Positions 57,305 to 64,000 of a DNA stretch of 64,000 nucleotides are shown here, piece after piece. The DNA is from Aminobacter niigataensis. GTDB lineage: Bacteria; Pseudomonadota; Alphaproteobacteria; Rhizobiales; Rhizobiaceae. The notes under the pieces were generated by a model. The model did no database searches, was not told the DNA's origin, and worked only from the letters and a program-made list of their open reading frames with translations. Positions within the stretch are counted from its first letter, which is position 1; each line of letters begins with the position of its first letter. The stretch covers positions 124,001 to 188,000 of the forward strand of contig NZ_JACHOT010000001.1 in assembly GCF_014200015.1 (NCBI RefSeq), given 5' to 3'. Position numbers and translations under genes: made by a program.

Positions 57305-57598
57305 ATGACGACATATATCATGCTGCTCAATTGGACGGACCAGGGCGTGCGCGAGGTGCGCAACTCGCCCAAGCGGCTCGACGCGGCCAAAAAGCTGCTC
57401 GGCGACATGGGCGGCTCGTTCAAGCAGTTCTACCTGACCATGGGCGAATGCGACATGGTGGCGGTGGCCGAGGCGCCGGACGACGCGGTGGTGGCGCGCT
57501 TCGCGCTGATCCTTGGACAGGGCGGCAACGTCAGGACGCGCACGTTGAAGGCATTCCCGGAACTTGCCTATCGCGAAATCATCGCATCGCTCGGCTAG
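57305..57598 (+). CDS. GYD-domain protein
   Basis: The 97-residue protein starts MTTYIMLLNWTDQGVREVRNSPKRLDAAKKLLGDMGG after GGAGGTG and has the GYD-family KQFYLTMGECDMVAVAEAPDD, then ARFALILGQGGNVRTRTLKAFP. The family has a ferredoxin-like fold and no established activity. It appears monocistronic. Confidence 0.9.
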   Translation: MTTYIMLLNWTDQGVREVRNSPKRLDAAKKLLGDMGGSFKQFYLTMGECDMVAVAEAPDDAVVARFALILGQGGNVRTRTLKAFPELAYREIIASLG

Positions 57599-57722
57599 CG
57601 ACCGGCAGTGAAGAGGCAGGGCGCACGTGCGGTGCGTGTGCCCTGGCTGCCGCCGGTTCGAAACGCCTCGACTGATTCAGGACAAGCGTCTAAGCTTCGG
57701 AAAAACAACGGGAAGAACAAGC

Positions 57723-58013
57723 ATGTCGTTTCTGAAGAGGCTTTTTGGCGGTGGTGGCGGTGCGGCCGAGCCCGCCGCTGCGGCCGTTGCCAAGGAGATC
57801 GAATACAAGGGCTTTTCGATCAAAGCGATGCCCTACAAGGAAGGCGGCCAGTTCCAGACCTGTGGCGTGGTTTCCAAGGAAATCGGCGGTACGGTCAAGG
57901 AGCACAAGTTCATCCGCGCCGACCGCTTCGCGGCACTCGACGATGCCGTCGAAGTGTCGCTGACCAAGGGTCGGCAGCTGGTCGACGAACAGGGCGAGCG
58001 CATGTTCGGCTGA
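57723..58013 (+). CDS. HlyU-family protein
   Basis: The 96-residue protein starts MSFLKRLFGGGGG and carries EIEYKGFSIKAMPYKEGGQFQTCGVVSKEIGGTVKEHKFIRADRF, the HlyU domain core. In Vibrio HlyU activates haemolysin, but this family in alphaproteobacteria is of unknown role. There is a low-complexity Gly/Ala linker near residue 10. A strong hairpin follows. Confidence 0.88.
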   Translation: MSFLKRLFGGGGGAAEPAAAAVAKEIEYKGFSIKAMPYKEGGQFQTCGVVSKEIGGTVKEHKFIRADRFAALDDAVEVSLTKGRQLVDEQGERMFG

Positions 58014-58040
58014 GGCTGGCGGCGATTGCCTCGCAGATCA

Positions 58041-58072
58041 TGGCCCGGCCCTTGTGCCGGGCTTTTGCTTTT
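58041..58072 (+). terminator. Intrinsic terminator of the HlyU gene
   Basis: GCCCGGC and GCCGGGC pair around a short loop, followed by TTTTGCTTTT. It lies just past the HlyU-gene stop and at the end of the convergent TetR gene. Confidence 0.78.
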
Positions 58073-58674
58073 CAGGGTCGCTCGCGTAGCATCAGCCCGT
58101 CAATGACCGCCGAGATGACGGCAATCTCGTCTTCGGGTGGGGCGCCGGCATCGATCGCCAAGGCTGCTCGGTCGAAGGCGGCGGCAAGCAGGCCGGTCAG
58201 CGCAGCCAGCGGCAGCTTGCGCATGGCGCCGGCCCGCATCGTGGCGGCGAGGCCCTCGCGCAAGGTGCGGTTGCCGTGGCGGTTGTCGATCTCGTCCATG
58301 CCGGCGCGGCCGAGCACAGCGGGGCCGTCGAGCAACAACAGCCGCGTCCTGCCGGGCGAGCGCATGGCTTCGATATAGGCCTTGCTGCCGGTGAGCAAAG
58401 CTTCGCGGGCGCCCATGGCTTGCGGTGCAGCATCCTCGATTTCGGCGGCGACCGATGCCGCCTCCTGCTCGGCCACGGCGCGGAACAGCTCCTGCTTGTC
58501 GGCAAAGTGGTGGTAGAGGGCGCCGCGCGTGACGCCCGCGGCGGCGACGATCTCCGGTGTGCTGGTCTCGGCGTAGGATTTTTCGGCAAACAACCGGCGT
58601 GCCGCCTCGATCAGGAGGGCGCGTGTCGCCTCGGTGCGGTCGCGGTTGGAGCGGCGCTCGGTTTTCTCTTGCAT
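58072..58674 (-). CDS. TetR-family regulator
   Basis: The 200-residue protein begins [71 protein letters not shown], a clear TetR helix-turn-helix. The C-terminal part is Ala/Leu-rich helical ligand domain. It is divergent from a VOC protein, and two matching dyads lie in the 69-base gap, so it likely represses both itself and that gene. Confidence 0.92.
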   Translation of the reverse strand: MQEKTERRSNRDRTEATRALLIEAARRLFAEKSYAETSTPEIVAAAGVTRGALYHHFADKQELFRAVAEQEAASVAAEIEDAAPQAMGAREALLTGSKAYIEAMRSPGRTRLLLLDGPAVLGRAGMDEIDNRHGNRTLREGLAATMRAGAMRKLPLAALTGLLAAAFDRAALAIDAGAPPEDEIAVISAVIDGLMLRERP

Positions 58675-58720
58675 GCATGCAGCCTGTATGTTAGTTCACA
58701 TTTACATGCAGACTGTATGT
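58675..58720. promoter_or_regulatory. Twin TetR operators
   Basis: Two boxes, CATGCAG-N-CTGTATG at 58676-58690 and again at 58705-58719, each near-palindromic, are centred 29 bp apart. One abuts the TetR start codon and the other lies 24 bp before the VOC gene. Tandem boxes like this suit two repressor dimers. Confidence 0.75.
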
Positions 58721-58743
58721 TGATTGAGGAGAGAAGGAAAGCC

Positions 58744-59169
58744 ATGAAAACGACGAGCTACTATCCCGTGCTAATGACCGGCGATGTCGCCGGCACCGCC
58801 GCTTTCTACATCAAGCACTTCCGCTTCGCGTATGAGTTTGACGCTGGCTGGTATGTCCATCTGCGGTCGACGGAAGACAAGGGCGTCGATCTCGCCATCG
58901 TCCAGGGCGACCACGAGACGATCCCCGAGGAGGGGCGCGGGCGGGTCGCCGGCCTGCTGATCAATTTCGAGGTCAAGGATGTCGATGCCGTGCACGCGCG
59001 GCTCGTCGCGGAAGGGCTGCCGATCCTGCGCTCGCTGCGCGACGAAGACTTCGGACAACGCCACTTCATCACCAGGGATCCCAATGGCGTGCTGATCGAC
59101 GTCATCACACAGATCCCGCCGAGCCCCGAGTACCTGGCGATGTATGTGCCGGATAGGGTTGAGGCCTGA
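58744..59169 (+). CDS. VOC-family (glyoxalase-like) protein
   Basis: The 141-residue protein opens [40 protein letters not shown] and ends [25 protein letters not shown], both typical of vicinal-oxygen-chelate proteins. The [12 protein letters not shown] segment carries the second metal-ligand region. It probably isomerises, cleaves or binds a small molecule, perhaps the TetR inducer. An intrinsic terminator follows. Confidence 0.87.
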   Translation: MKTTSYYPVLMTGDVAGTAAFYIKHFRFAYEFDAGWYVHLRSTEDKGVDLAIVQGDHETIPEEGRGRVAGLLINFEVKDVDAVHARLVAEGLPILRSLRDEDFGQRHFITRDPNGVLIDVITQIPPSPEYLAMYVPDRVEA

Positions 59170-59182
59170 CGCAAATGAAAAC

Positions 59183-59210
59183 GGAGGCGCCGCGAGGCGC
59201 CTCTTTTGAT
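59183..59210 (+). terminator. Intrinsic terminator of the VOC gene
   Basis: GAGGCGCC and GGCGCCTC form a short GC-rich stem followed by TTTT, within 20 bases of the stop codon. Confidence 0.75.
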
Positions 59211-59300
59211 GTTCCGCTCAAGGTGATGGGAAACCTCAGATCGACGCGTCGCTGCCACGCTCGGCGGGATCTGAGCCCTCGGTAGCCGGCCTGGGATACT

Positions 59301-59720
59301 CTATCGTACGACCAGGACCGGGGCCTTGGAGTAATGGACGACCTCTGCCGTCTGGCTGCCGAGCAGAAGCCTGCTCACGCCGCGGCGGCCGTGGGAGGCC
59401 ATGACGATGAGGTCGCAGCCACGCTCCGCGGCGGTCTCGACGATCGCTTCGGCGGGCGACTCGCCGAATGCCTGGACCGGCTCCACGCTGACGCCGATCC
59501 GGGAGGCCGCTTCTTTGGCGAGGCTCAGCGCTGCATCGGCATGCTTTTGCTGGGCATCGCTCCACGAAGCCATCGTGGCAGGACTGTTCAATGGATAGGG
59601 CTCGGTGACGGTGATGACCGTGACCTTGCTGCCAAGATTCTTGGCCAGCGTCAGCCCGTGGTCGACGCCCTTCTGCGCAAGTTCGGAACCATCGGTGGTT
59701 ATGAGGATATGCGTGTACAA
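59301..59720 (-). CDS. Universal stress protein (UspA family)
   Basis: The 139-residue protein most likely starts at TTG 59720, with GGAGGT four bases ahead, giving the classical YTHILITTDGSELAQKGVDHG opening. It ends GCDLIVMASHGRRGVSRLLLGSQTAEVVHYSKAPVLVVR, with the G2xG9xG(S/T) ATP-binding pattern. A GTG at 59732 is a less likely start. It begins a run of small minus-strand, stress-associated genes. Confidence 0.92.
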   Translation of the reverse strand: MYTHILITTDGSELAQKGVDHGLTLAKNLGSKVTVITVTEPYPLNSPATMASWSDAQQKHADAALSLAKEAASRIGVSVEPVQAFGESPAEAIVETAAERGCDLIVMASHGRRGVSRLLLGSQTAEVVHYSKAPVLVVR

Positions 59721-59790
59721 ATCTACCTCCACTGCTTGATCATCGTCGTATTGATCGGGTCCCGCGGCCGGCGGCTGCGGGGGCAGTCCA

Positions 59791-60030
59791 TCAGCTTGCT
59801 GCGACAGCGCCTGCGATCGCGTCCTTGAGCATCAGCCGGCGCTTTCGCAACGTCGCCTCGTGTTCCTGGCTCACCGGTTCGATGTGGGTTTCAGCCTTGT
59901 GGATCTGGTCGTTCACATCGTCATATTCTTCGAGGATACGAGCGAAACCGGCGTCCTGTGCTTTCAGGGCGTGAATGGTATCTAGCTTGCCGGGAAATTC
60001 CTCACCCAGGGTGTGCGGTGTGTTCGACAT
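59791..60030 (-). CDS. YdcH-family (DUF465) protein
   Basis: The 79-residue protein begins MSNTPHTLGEEFPGKLDTIHALKAQDAGFARILEEYDDVNDQIHKAE and ends RKRRLMLKDAIAGAVAAS, all in the DUF465 pattern of two long helices. AAGGAGATG before the ATG is a strong ribosome-binding site. The family is thought to form helical dimers; role unknown. Confidence 0.88.
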   Translation of the reverse strand: MSNTPHTLGEEFPGKLDTIHALKAQDAGFARILEEYDDVNDQIHKAETHIEPVSQEHEATLRKRRLMLKDAIAGAVAAS

Positions 60031-60125
60031 TTCATCTCCTTGCGAATTGTCGAGGCAACTATAGTGCCAGGCGGAGGCGTTGAACTTGATCTGGGTCAAC
60101 TTCCAAAGGAGCAGGGCGGCGCAAC

Positions 60126-60356
60126 TCAGCTCCTGTCGATGGCCCGCAAATGATGGTGAAGGACGTTGATCTCTTGCCAGCCGTACTGCGACCCTGAGCG
60201 CGTGACGATCCTTGCGGTGTCGTGCTGCCTGCGCAAGGGAACGTTGACCGCGTGCCGCACTGCCTGTGAAAGGTGATCGAACAGCATCCCCGGACCCAGC
60301 CGGCTCTCGTAGAAGGTGGCCGGTTCGGTCCAATCGATAGACCTGACGTCTTTCAT
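60126..60356 (-). CDS. Small hypothetical protein
   Basis: The 76-residue protein begins MKDVRSIDWTEPATFYESRLGPGMLFDHLSQAV and continues RHAVNVPLRRQHDTARIVTRSGSQYGWQEINVLHHHL. AGGAGC lies upstream of the ATG. It has no recognised family or membrane segment and looks like a small mixed-fold cytoplasmic protein. Tight placement with other small genes suggests a shared stress response. Confidence 0.72.
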   Translation of the reverse strand: MKDVRSIDWTEPATFYESRLGPGMLFDHLSQAVRHAVNVPLRRQHDTARIVTRSGSQYGWQEINVLHHHLRAIDRS

Positions 60357-60456
60357 CGTGCAACCGCTCCTGGGAAGCACATATCAACGCGCATTGGCCC
60401 CATATCGATCCGCGTTGCGTTCAGCTCGCACCCGCGGTGGAAGGACTGCGATGTTG

Positions 60457-60762
60457 TCACCTCTGGTCGTTGTAGGGTTCCTTCATCTGGCCGATCATTC
60501 GTGCCAGCTTGGAGAATGAGGGAATATCCGCTTCCGGCTGGCATTGGTTGGCAAGTTCCAGCACCCTGATCGGGAAGTTGATGGCGTCGCGATTTGACGA
60601 CGACATTCCCTCTGATCGATCTTCGGCGGTCTCGCTCGCTTCGGCTTTGCGCAAGGCGATGTCGATTTCCTCGACCGTCAGCACACCCTTGCGGACGAGG
60701 ACGTGATTGATAGCTGCGATGGCCATGATCAGGCCTTCGAGTTGCAGGTTGGCGACGTTCAT
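60457..60762 (-). CDS. Small hypothetical protein
   Basis: The 101-residue protein begins MNVANLQLEGLIMAIAAINHVLVRKGVLTVEEIDIALRKAE and ends with a charged tail. AAAGGAG precedes the ATG. The first half has a regular helix-turn pattern (VLVRKGVLTVEEIDIAL) seen in small regulatory proteins, but no family is recognised. It lies in the same orientation as its neighbours. Confidence 0.75.
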   Translation of the reverse strand: MNVANLQLEGLIMAIAAINHVLVRKGVLTVEEIDIALRKAEASETAEDRSEGMSSSNRDAINFPIRVLELANQCQPEADIPSFSKLARMIGQMKEPYNDQR

Positions 60763-60859
60763 GGCGATTGGCTCCTTTCAACGAAGCAGCAACGCCTGAA
60801 CGCCGAATCCGATCCGGTTGATGGGTGATGTTGACGGATGCAAGTCGGGCTGGGCGGGG

Positions 60860-61126
60860 TCAAGACTGCCAGAACCGCGCCCGCTTCATCCTGTAGCCAG
60901 GCTGCTCGCTGCCGCCTGGTCGTTCAAGGATATGCGTGCTGGTGCCCGGCGCGTTCTGGCCATCTGAATGGCGCGCCTTTTCGTTGGTCTCGCCAACGGG
61001 CTCCGTGTTGCCGTATCGGTCGGCCGGCTGCTTGTTTTCGGCAGCCTGCTGCGAAAAGGCATCGCTGGGATCCAGGCCTTTCCGTGCGACTGGCCTGCGT
61101 GCGCCGGTTTCATAGTCGTTCTGCAT
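60860..61126 (-). CDS. Hydrophilic small protein with EcfG-like promoter
   Basis: The 88-residue protein begins MQNDYETGARRPVARKGLDPSDAFSQQAAENKQPADRYG and is rich in Glu, Asn, Gln and Gly with no hydrophobic core; it is probably disordered. AGGAGA precedes the ATG. A GGAAC-N16-TGTT element lies 26 bases before the start, close to the EcfG consensus. A stress-induced hydrophilin-like role is plausible but not shown. Confidence 0.7.
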   Translation of the reverse strand: MQNDYETGARRPVARKGLDPSDAFSQQAAENKQPADRYGNTEPVGETNEKARHSDGQNAPGTSTHILERPGGSEQPGYRMKRARFWQS

Positions 61127-61151
61127 CGATTGTCTCCTGCTGCTGCAGGAC

Positions 61152-61176
61152 AACATGGAGTGGGGCGTAAAGTTCC
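61152..61176 (-). promoter_or_regulatory. EcfG-like promoter, 88-aa gene
   Basis: On the minus strand GGAAC is at 61172-61176 and TGTT at 61152-61155 with 16 bases between; CGTT would be the full consensus. Confidence 0.45.
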
Positions 61177-61326
61177 TTCGCTGCGCGGGGAGCGTGGTCG
61201 GTCCGCCGTTGTGGAGGCACGACACGGTGCCAGCAGGTCGAGGGGGAGTTCTTGCTGTTTTGGGAGGAACCTTCTTGCCTGTGATCCATTCCCTCCCTTG
61301 CCAATTCCGGCAAGGAGCAATCCCAA

Positions 61327-61821
61327 ATGAAAACGCTGGCTGAGATTTTCGAGCATACACTCGAGGATATGTATTACGCCGAGAACGCCATCACCAAGGC
61401 CCTTCCGAAGGTGGCCAAGGCGGCCAAGGACGCCAAGCTGAAGAAGGCTGCCGAGGATCATCTCGAAGAGACCAAGGGCCAGATCAAGAAACTGGAGCTG
61501 GTCTTCAAATCCATCGGCAAGAAGGCTTCGGGCGAAAAATGCGATGCGATCGAAGGCCTGATCAAGGAGACCGATGGGCTGATGGAAGAGGCATCTGGCA
61601 CCGCACTGGATGCCGGTCTTCTGGCAGCGTGCCAAGCCGTCGAGCACTACGAGATTGCCCGGTATGGATCCCTGCGTGAATGGGCCAAGGACCTTGGTTA
61701 TGACGAGGCTCACACGCTCCTGAGCGAAATCCTCGACCAGGAGAAGGCGACGAACAACAAGCTGACAAACCTCGCGGTGACGGCGATCAACAAGACATCG
61801 GCGACCGCGAAAGCGGCATAA
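61327..61821 (+). CDS. yciF: YciE/YciF-type (DUF892) ferritin-like protein
   Basis: The 164-residue protein begins MKTLAEIFEHTLEDMYYAENAITKALPKVAKAAKDAKLKKAAEDHLEETKGQIKKLELVF and ends with a second helix pair (YEIARYGSLREWAKDLGYDEAHTLLSEILDQEKATNNKL). Paired Glu, His and Tyr residues recall the diiron centre of ferritin-like folds. In enteric bacteria yciEF are stress-induced. A GGAAC at 61266 with CATT 16 bases on is a weak EcfG match. The symbol is by family resemblance. Confidence 0.9.
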   Translation: MKTLAEIFEHTLEDMYYAENAITKALPKVAKAAKDAKLKKAAEDHLEETKGQIKKLELVFKSIGKKASGEKCDAIEGLIKETDGLMEEASGTALDAGLLAACQAVEHYEIARYGSLREWAKDLGYDEAHTLLSEILDQEKATNNKLTNLAVTAINKTSATAKAA

Positions 61822-61934
61822 CGCTTACGCGGGAGTGGCAGGAACTACGGCGGACGAGGGCAGGGGCCCGTGCGGCGTCGGCAGGGAGTGGCGGGCTGCC
61901 TGGCGCCTGAACCATCATGCCTCGGCCATGGCAA

Positions 61935-62156
61935 CTAGGTCGGGGAAACGACAGCGAGCACGGCTGCAATACCAAGCAGTAGCGGGCCCATCCACTTGAA
62001 GTGTTTTACGAGATTGCCCAGCCACGCTTGATGGGGTGGAACGGAAAGCTCAATGTATCCGAACCCAATGGCCGCCATCCAGACACCGGCGCAGGCCATG
62101 ATGATCTCGTCGATGTAGGCTGAAAACACGCTGTCGATCTTCCCCGAGTGAACCAC
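61935..62156 (-). CDS. Small membrane protein, hypothetical
   Basis: The roughly 73-residue product has two hydrophobic segments, IIMACAGVWMAAIGFGYIEL and WMGPLLLGIAAVLAVVSPT. GTG at 62156 or TTG at 62186 are possible starts and neither has a good ribosome-binding site. No family is recognised. It resembles a short two-helix inner-membrane protein. Confidence 0.5.
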   Translation of the reverse strand: MVHSGKIDSVFSAYIDEIIMACAGVWMAAIGFGYIELSVPPHQAWLGNLVKHFKWMGPLLLGIAAVLAVVSPT

Positions 62157-62231
62157 CAGGAAACCAGAAATGGGGCTGAGCGACAAGCAGCACTGGTGGG
62201 AGACCGGCAGTCCGCTACGCTTCGTTCGCCC

Positions 62232-62459
62232 TTACCTTTTCCAGTTCATGGCGATCGTTGCCGCACCCAGCACCGCTACGGCGCAGCCGAGAATGAACGG
62301 CGGAATGAAATAGGACAGCGCCTCGCTGTCTTCCCAGCGCAGCCGGAAGTCGTTGCAGCCGGTGCCGCCGCCGTAGGCATTGAGCCAGACCCACATGCCG
62401 AAGGTGGCCGCACAGATCAGCAGGCCTGCGGCGGCCAGGACATATCCTAGAGTGCGCAA
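62232..62459 (-). CDS. Small two-helix membrane protein
   Basis: The 75-residue product likely starts at TTG 62459, preceded by AGGAGG, giving LRTLGYVLAAAGLLICAATFGMWVWL, then a soluble segment with Cys and FRLRWEDSEALSYFI, and a second helix IPPFILGCAVAVLGAATIAMNW. It is not an obvious member of a named family. Its position beside UPF0114 suggests an envelope role. Confidence 0.65.
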   Translation of the reverse strand: MRTLGYVLAAAGLLICAATFGMWVWLNAYGGGTGCNDFRLRWEDSEALSYFIPPFILGCAVAVLGAATIAMNWKR

Positions 62460-62585
62460 AGTGGCCTCCTGCCTCCCGCCGTTCCGGTCGAGCGACGTCC
62501 GGGCCGCCGAAGGCTGAATCAATCCAGTGGGTTGGCCGGCGCGGCTGAGACGATGAATCCGCGCCGTGAGATGCCGTCCGTCCGC

Positions 62586-63122
62586 TCAGAGGCTCGGGCC
62601 GTCTTCCGTAGCCGCCTTCTTGGCGCCCTTGGCAAGCCCTGTAAGACGATCGATGTAGGCCAGCAGCAGCGCCGACAGCACGAAGGTCAGGTGGATGAGG
62701 GTCAGCCACATCAGCTGGTCGGAGGTGTATTGCTGGTTGTTGAGGAAGACCTGGAGCAGGTGGATCGACGAGATCGCGACGATGGTCGAGGCGACCTTGA
62801 TCTTGAGCGAGCTGATGTCGATGGTGCCGAGCCAGTGGACCTCGCCGTCATGGTTGTCGAAGCGGCTGACGAAGTTTTCGTAGCCGGAGATGATGACCAT
62901 CACCACCAGCGAGGCAACGAGTGCTGCGTCGATCAGGCCGAGCACCTTCAGGATGGTGTCGGTCTCGTCGAGCACCATGACCGTCATGACAAACCCGTAG
63001 AGCTTCTTGGCGAAGGACAGCGCGTAGATGGCGAGCGCCACAGCGAGACCGAGATAGAACACCACGAGCAGCCAGCGCGAGGCGAGGATGATGGATTCGA
63101 CGGCGTGTTCGAGGCGTTTCAT
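62586..63122 (-). CDS. UPF0114 (YqhA) family membrane protein
   Basis: The 178-residue protein begins MKRLEHAVESIILASRWLLVVFYLGLAVALAIYALSF and contains ISGYENFVSRFDNHDGEVHWLGTIDISSLKIKVASTIVAISSIHLL, the family signature, with four hydrophobic segments. It is inner-membrane and of unknown function. A GC-rich hairpin at about 63192-63229 lies upstream. Confidence 0.92.
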   Translation of the reverse strand: MKRLEHAVESIILASRWLLVVFYLGLAVALAIYALSFAKKLYGFVMTVMVLDETDTILKVLGLIDAALVASLVVMVIISGYENFVSRFDNHDGEVHWLGTIDISSLKIKVASTIVAISSIHLLQVFLNNQQYTSDQLMWLTLIHLTFVLSALLLAYIDRLTGLAKGAKKAATEDGPSL

Positions 63123-63407
63123 GAGACGTCCGAAATTTTGAGATTGGAAATCGAGGCGGTGCCGACGAATGCAACAGGTTTTGGGATAAAACAAGGCCCG
63201 GCCGCTGGAGGGGGATTCGGCCGGGCCTGTTCTCCTGAAACGTCGGAGATGGGACGGGGCAGGGAACCACGTCGCTCTCAAAGTGGCATCAAAATCCAGC
63301 GAATCAATGGCGAAAGCCGGGTCATCGCGTGATTGTTACCGGGCAATGCGGCGTCTGGACGCCGGCAGGATGCCCGGTACCGGGCGCCATCCGGCCAGTC
63401 AAACGGG

Positions 63408-63447
63408 CAGAAAAAAGCCCGACCCGCGAGGTGCGGGCCGGGCCTTT
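63408..63447 (-). terminator. Intrinsic terminator of the OmpA-family gene
   Basis: AAAAGGCCCGGCCCGC and the imperfect GCGGGTCGGGCTTTTTT arm pair on the minus strand, ending in a T-run. It lies just past the OmpA-family stop. Confidence 0.78.
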
Positions 63448-63463
63448 TGGGATGCCGCGTATG

Positions 63464-64000
63464 CTAGTTGGCGCTGGCGATGGGGGCCACCAGCGGGGTG
63501 ATGCGGCGGATGGCGACGCGGCGGTTTTCGCGCTCCGGCTGCTGCGACTTCACCTTGAGATAGCGCTCGCCATAGCCTTGCGTCGACAGGTTCTCCGGCG
63601 CGATGCCGAAGACATTGGTCAGCGCGTCGGCCACGGCTTCGGCGCGGCGGTCGGACAGCGCCAGGTTGGCGACGTCGGAACCGACGGCATCGGTGTGGCC
63701 TTCGATGAGGAAGGTTTCGGCCGGGTTCTTCTTCAGCATCTTCTCCATCGCGTTGGCGACGCCTTCGAGCTTGGCAATCTCGGCCTCGGGGATCGAGGCC
63801 GAACCGAATTCGAAGCTCAGCGTGTCGAGGTCGACACGGCGGGCGATGTCGCGCACGCGGGCCGAACGCTTGACCTCGTCGACCGAATAGAGGCGCTTGA
63901 CGCGCTCCACCGGCGGCTGCTCGAGGAAGTCGTAATAGGCGTCGTCATCTTCGACATACTGCGCATCGAGGATATATTCGTTGCGCGGGATGTGGAGCTG
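63464..64000 (-). CDS. OmpA-family protein, C-terminal part (partial)
   Basis: 178 codons are visible before the stop at 63464; the N-terminus lies beyond the window. The end is an OmpA peptidoglycan-binding domain: LSFEFGSASIPEAEIAKLEGVANAMEKML, FLIEGHTDAVGSDVANLALSDRRAEAVADALTNVFGI and LSTQGYGERYLKV, including the D and R that hold diaminopimelate. A preceding Asp/Tyr-rich stretch (DAQYVEDDDAYYDF) leads in. It anchors an outer-membrane or periplasmic protein to the wall. Confidence 0.9.
   Translation of the reverse strand, partial: QLHIPRNEYILDAQYVEDDDAYYDFLEQPPVERVKRLYSVDEVKRSARVRDIARRVDLDTLSFEFGSASIPEAEIAKLEGVANAMEKMLKKNPAETFLIEGHTDAVGSDVANLALSDRRAEAVADALTNVFGIAPENLSTQGYGERYLKVKSQQPERENRRVAIRRITPLVAPIASAN

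Overview
This is a gene-dense, high-GC chromosomal segment of an alphaproteobacterium, most likely order Rhizobiales and closest in style to Mesorhizobium/Aminobacter. The reasons are the lrp/AsnC - trxB - lsrB order known from Sinorhizobium, an apparent AbcR-type (alpha-r15) small RNA nearby, a 400-aa AatA-type aspartate aminotransferase, a 1161-aa CarB, the carA / yqeY / dnaG / rpoD neighbourhood, EcfG-type (GGAAC-N16-CGTT) promoter sequences and rhizobial-style mosaic palindromic intergenic repeats. I see no rRNA, tRNA, CRISPR array or complete insertion sequence. The placement rests on gene order and protein features recalled from these groups; no database search was run.

Layout. 0-2.4 kb: three minus-strand glycosyltransferases, the first cut by the window edge. 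2.5-6.4 kb: Lrp regulator, thioredoxin reductase, LsrB/VtlR-type LysR regulator, an isoprenylcysteine-methyltransferase-like membrane enzyme and the small-RNA locus. 6.5-14.7 kb: GFA-fold protein, MsrP, EF-G-like GTPase, MHS-type transporter, a small ribbon-helix-helix protein, a secreted protein and AatA. 14.9-22.8 kb: a tandem pair of EAL-related proteins, GST, cold-shock protein, Ogt, a lipoprotein lytic transglycosylase, a GNAT acetyltransferase and an animal-type haem peroxidase. 22.8-27.7 kb: accessory region with mosaic repeats, an AT-rich XRE-ImmA/IrrE module plus partner, a phage-like small gene and a GrpB-family protein. 27.7-31.2 kb: carB. 31.4-42.5 kb: regulator/transporter pairs (ArsR-MFS, TetR-DUF418), a methyltransferase, an unusual adenylation-carrier-acyltransferase fusion, a zinc peptidase, an aldo/keto reductase, a second MFS exporter and a PilZ protein. 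42.9-53.5 kb: carA, yqeY, glyoxalase-like and M20 genes, a Na/Pi cotransporter, dnaG and rpoD. 53.5-64 kb: a glycosyltransferase, then many small stress-type or membrane proteins (DUF305, DUF2798, LysE, GYD, HlyU, TetR+VOC, Usp, YdcH, YciF, UPF0114) and a truncated OmpA-family gene.

Working together. Core functions (pyrimidine/arginine precursor synthesis by CarA/CarB, replication priming by DnaG, housekeeping sigma factor) are interleaved with locally regulated units. Several regulators have clear inverted repeats in their own promoter regions: a 19-bp Lrp dyad, an ArsR operator, a 28-bp TetR operator, twin TetR operators, and a LysR-type dyad upstream of the AbcR-like RNA. The last makes LsrB a natural candidate regulator of its neighbouring sRNA. 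At least one small protein has a perfect general-stress promoter, and others at 55-61 kb have near-matches.
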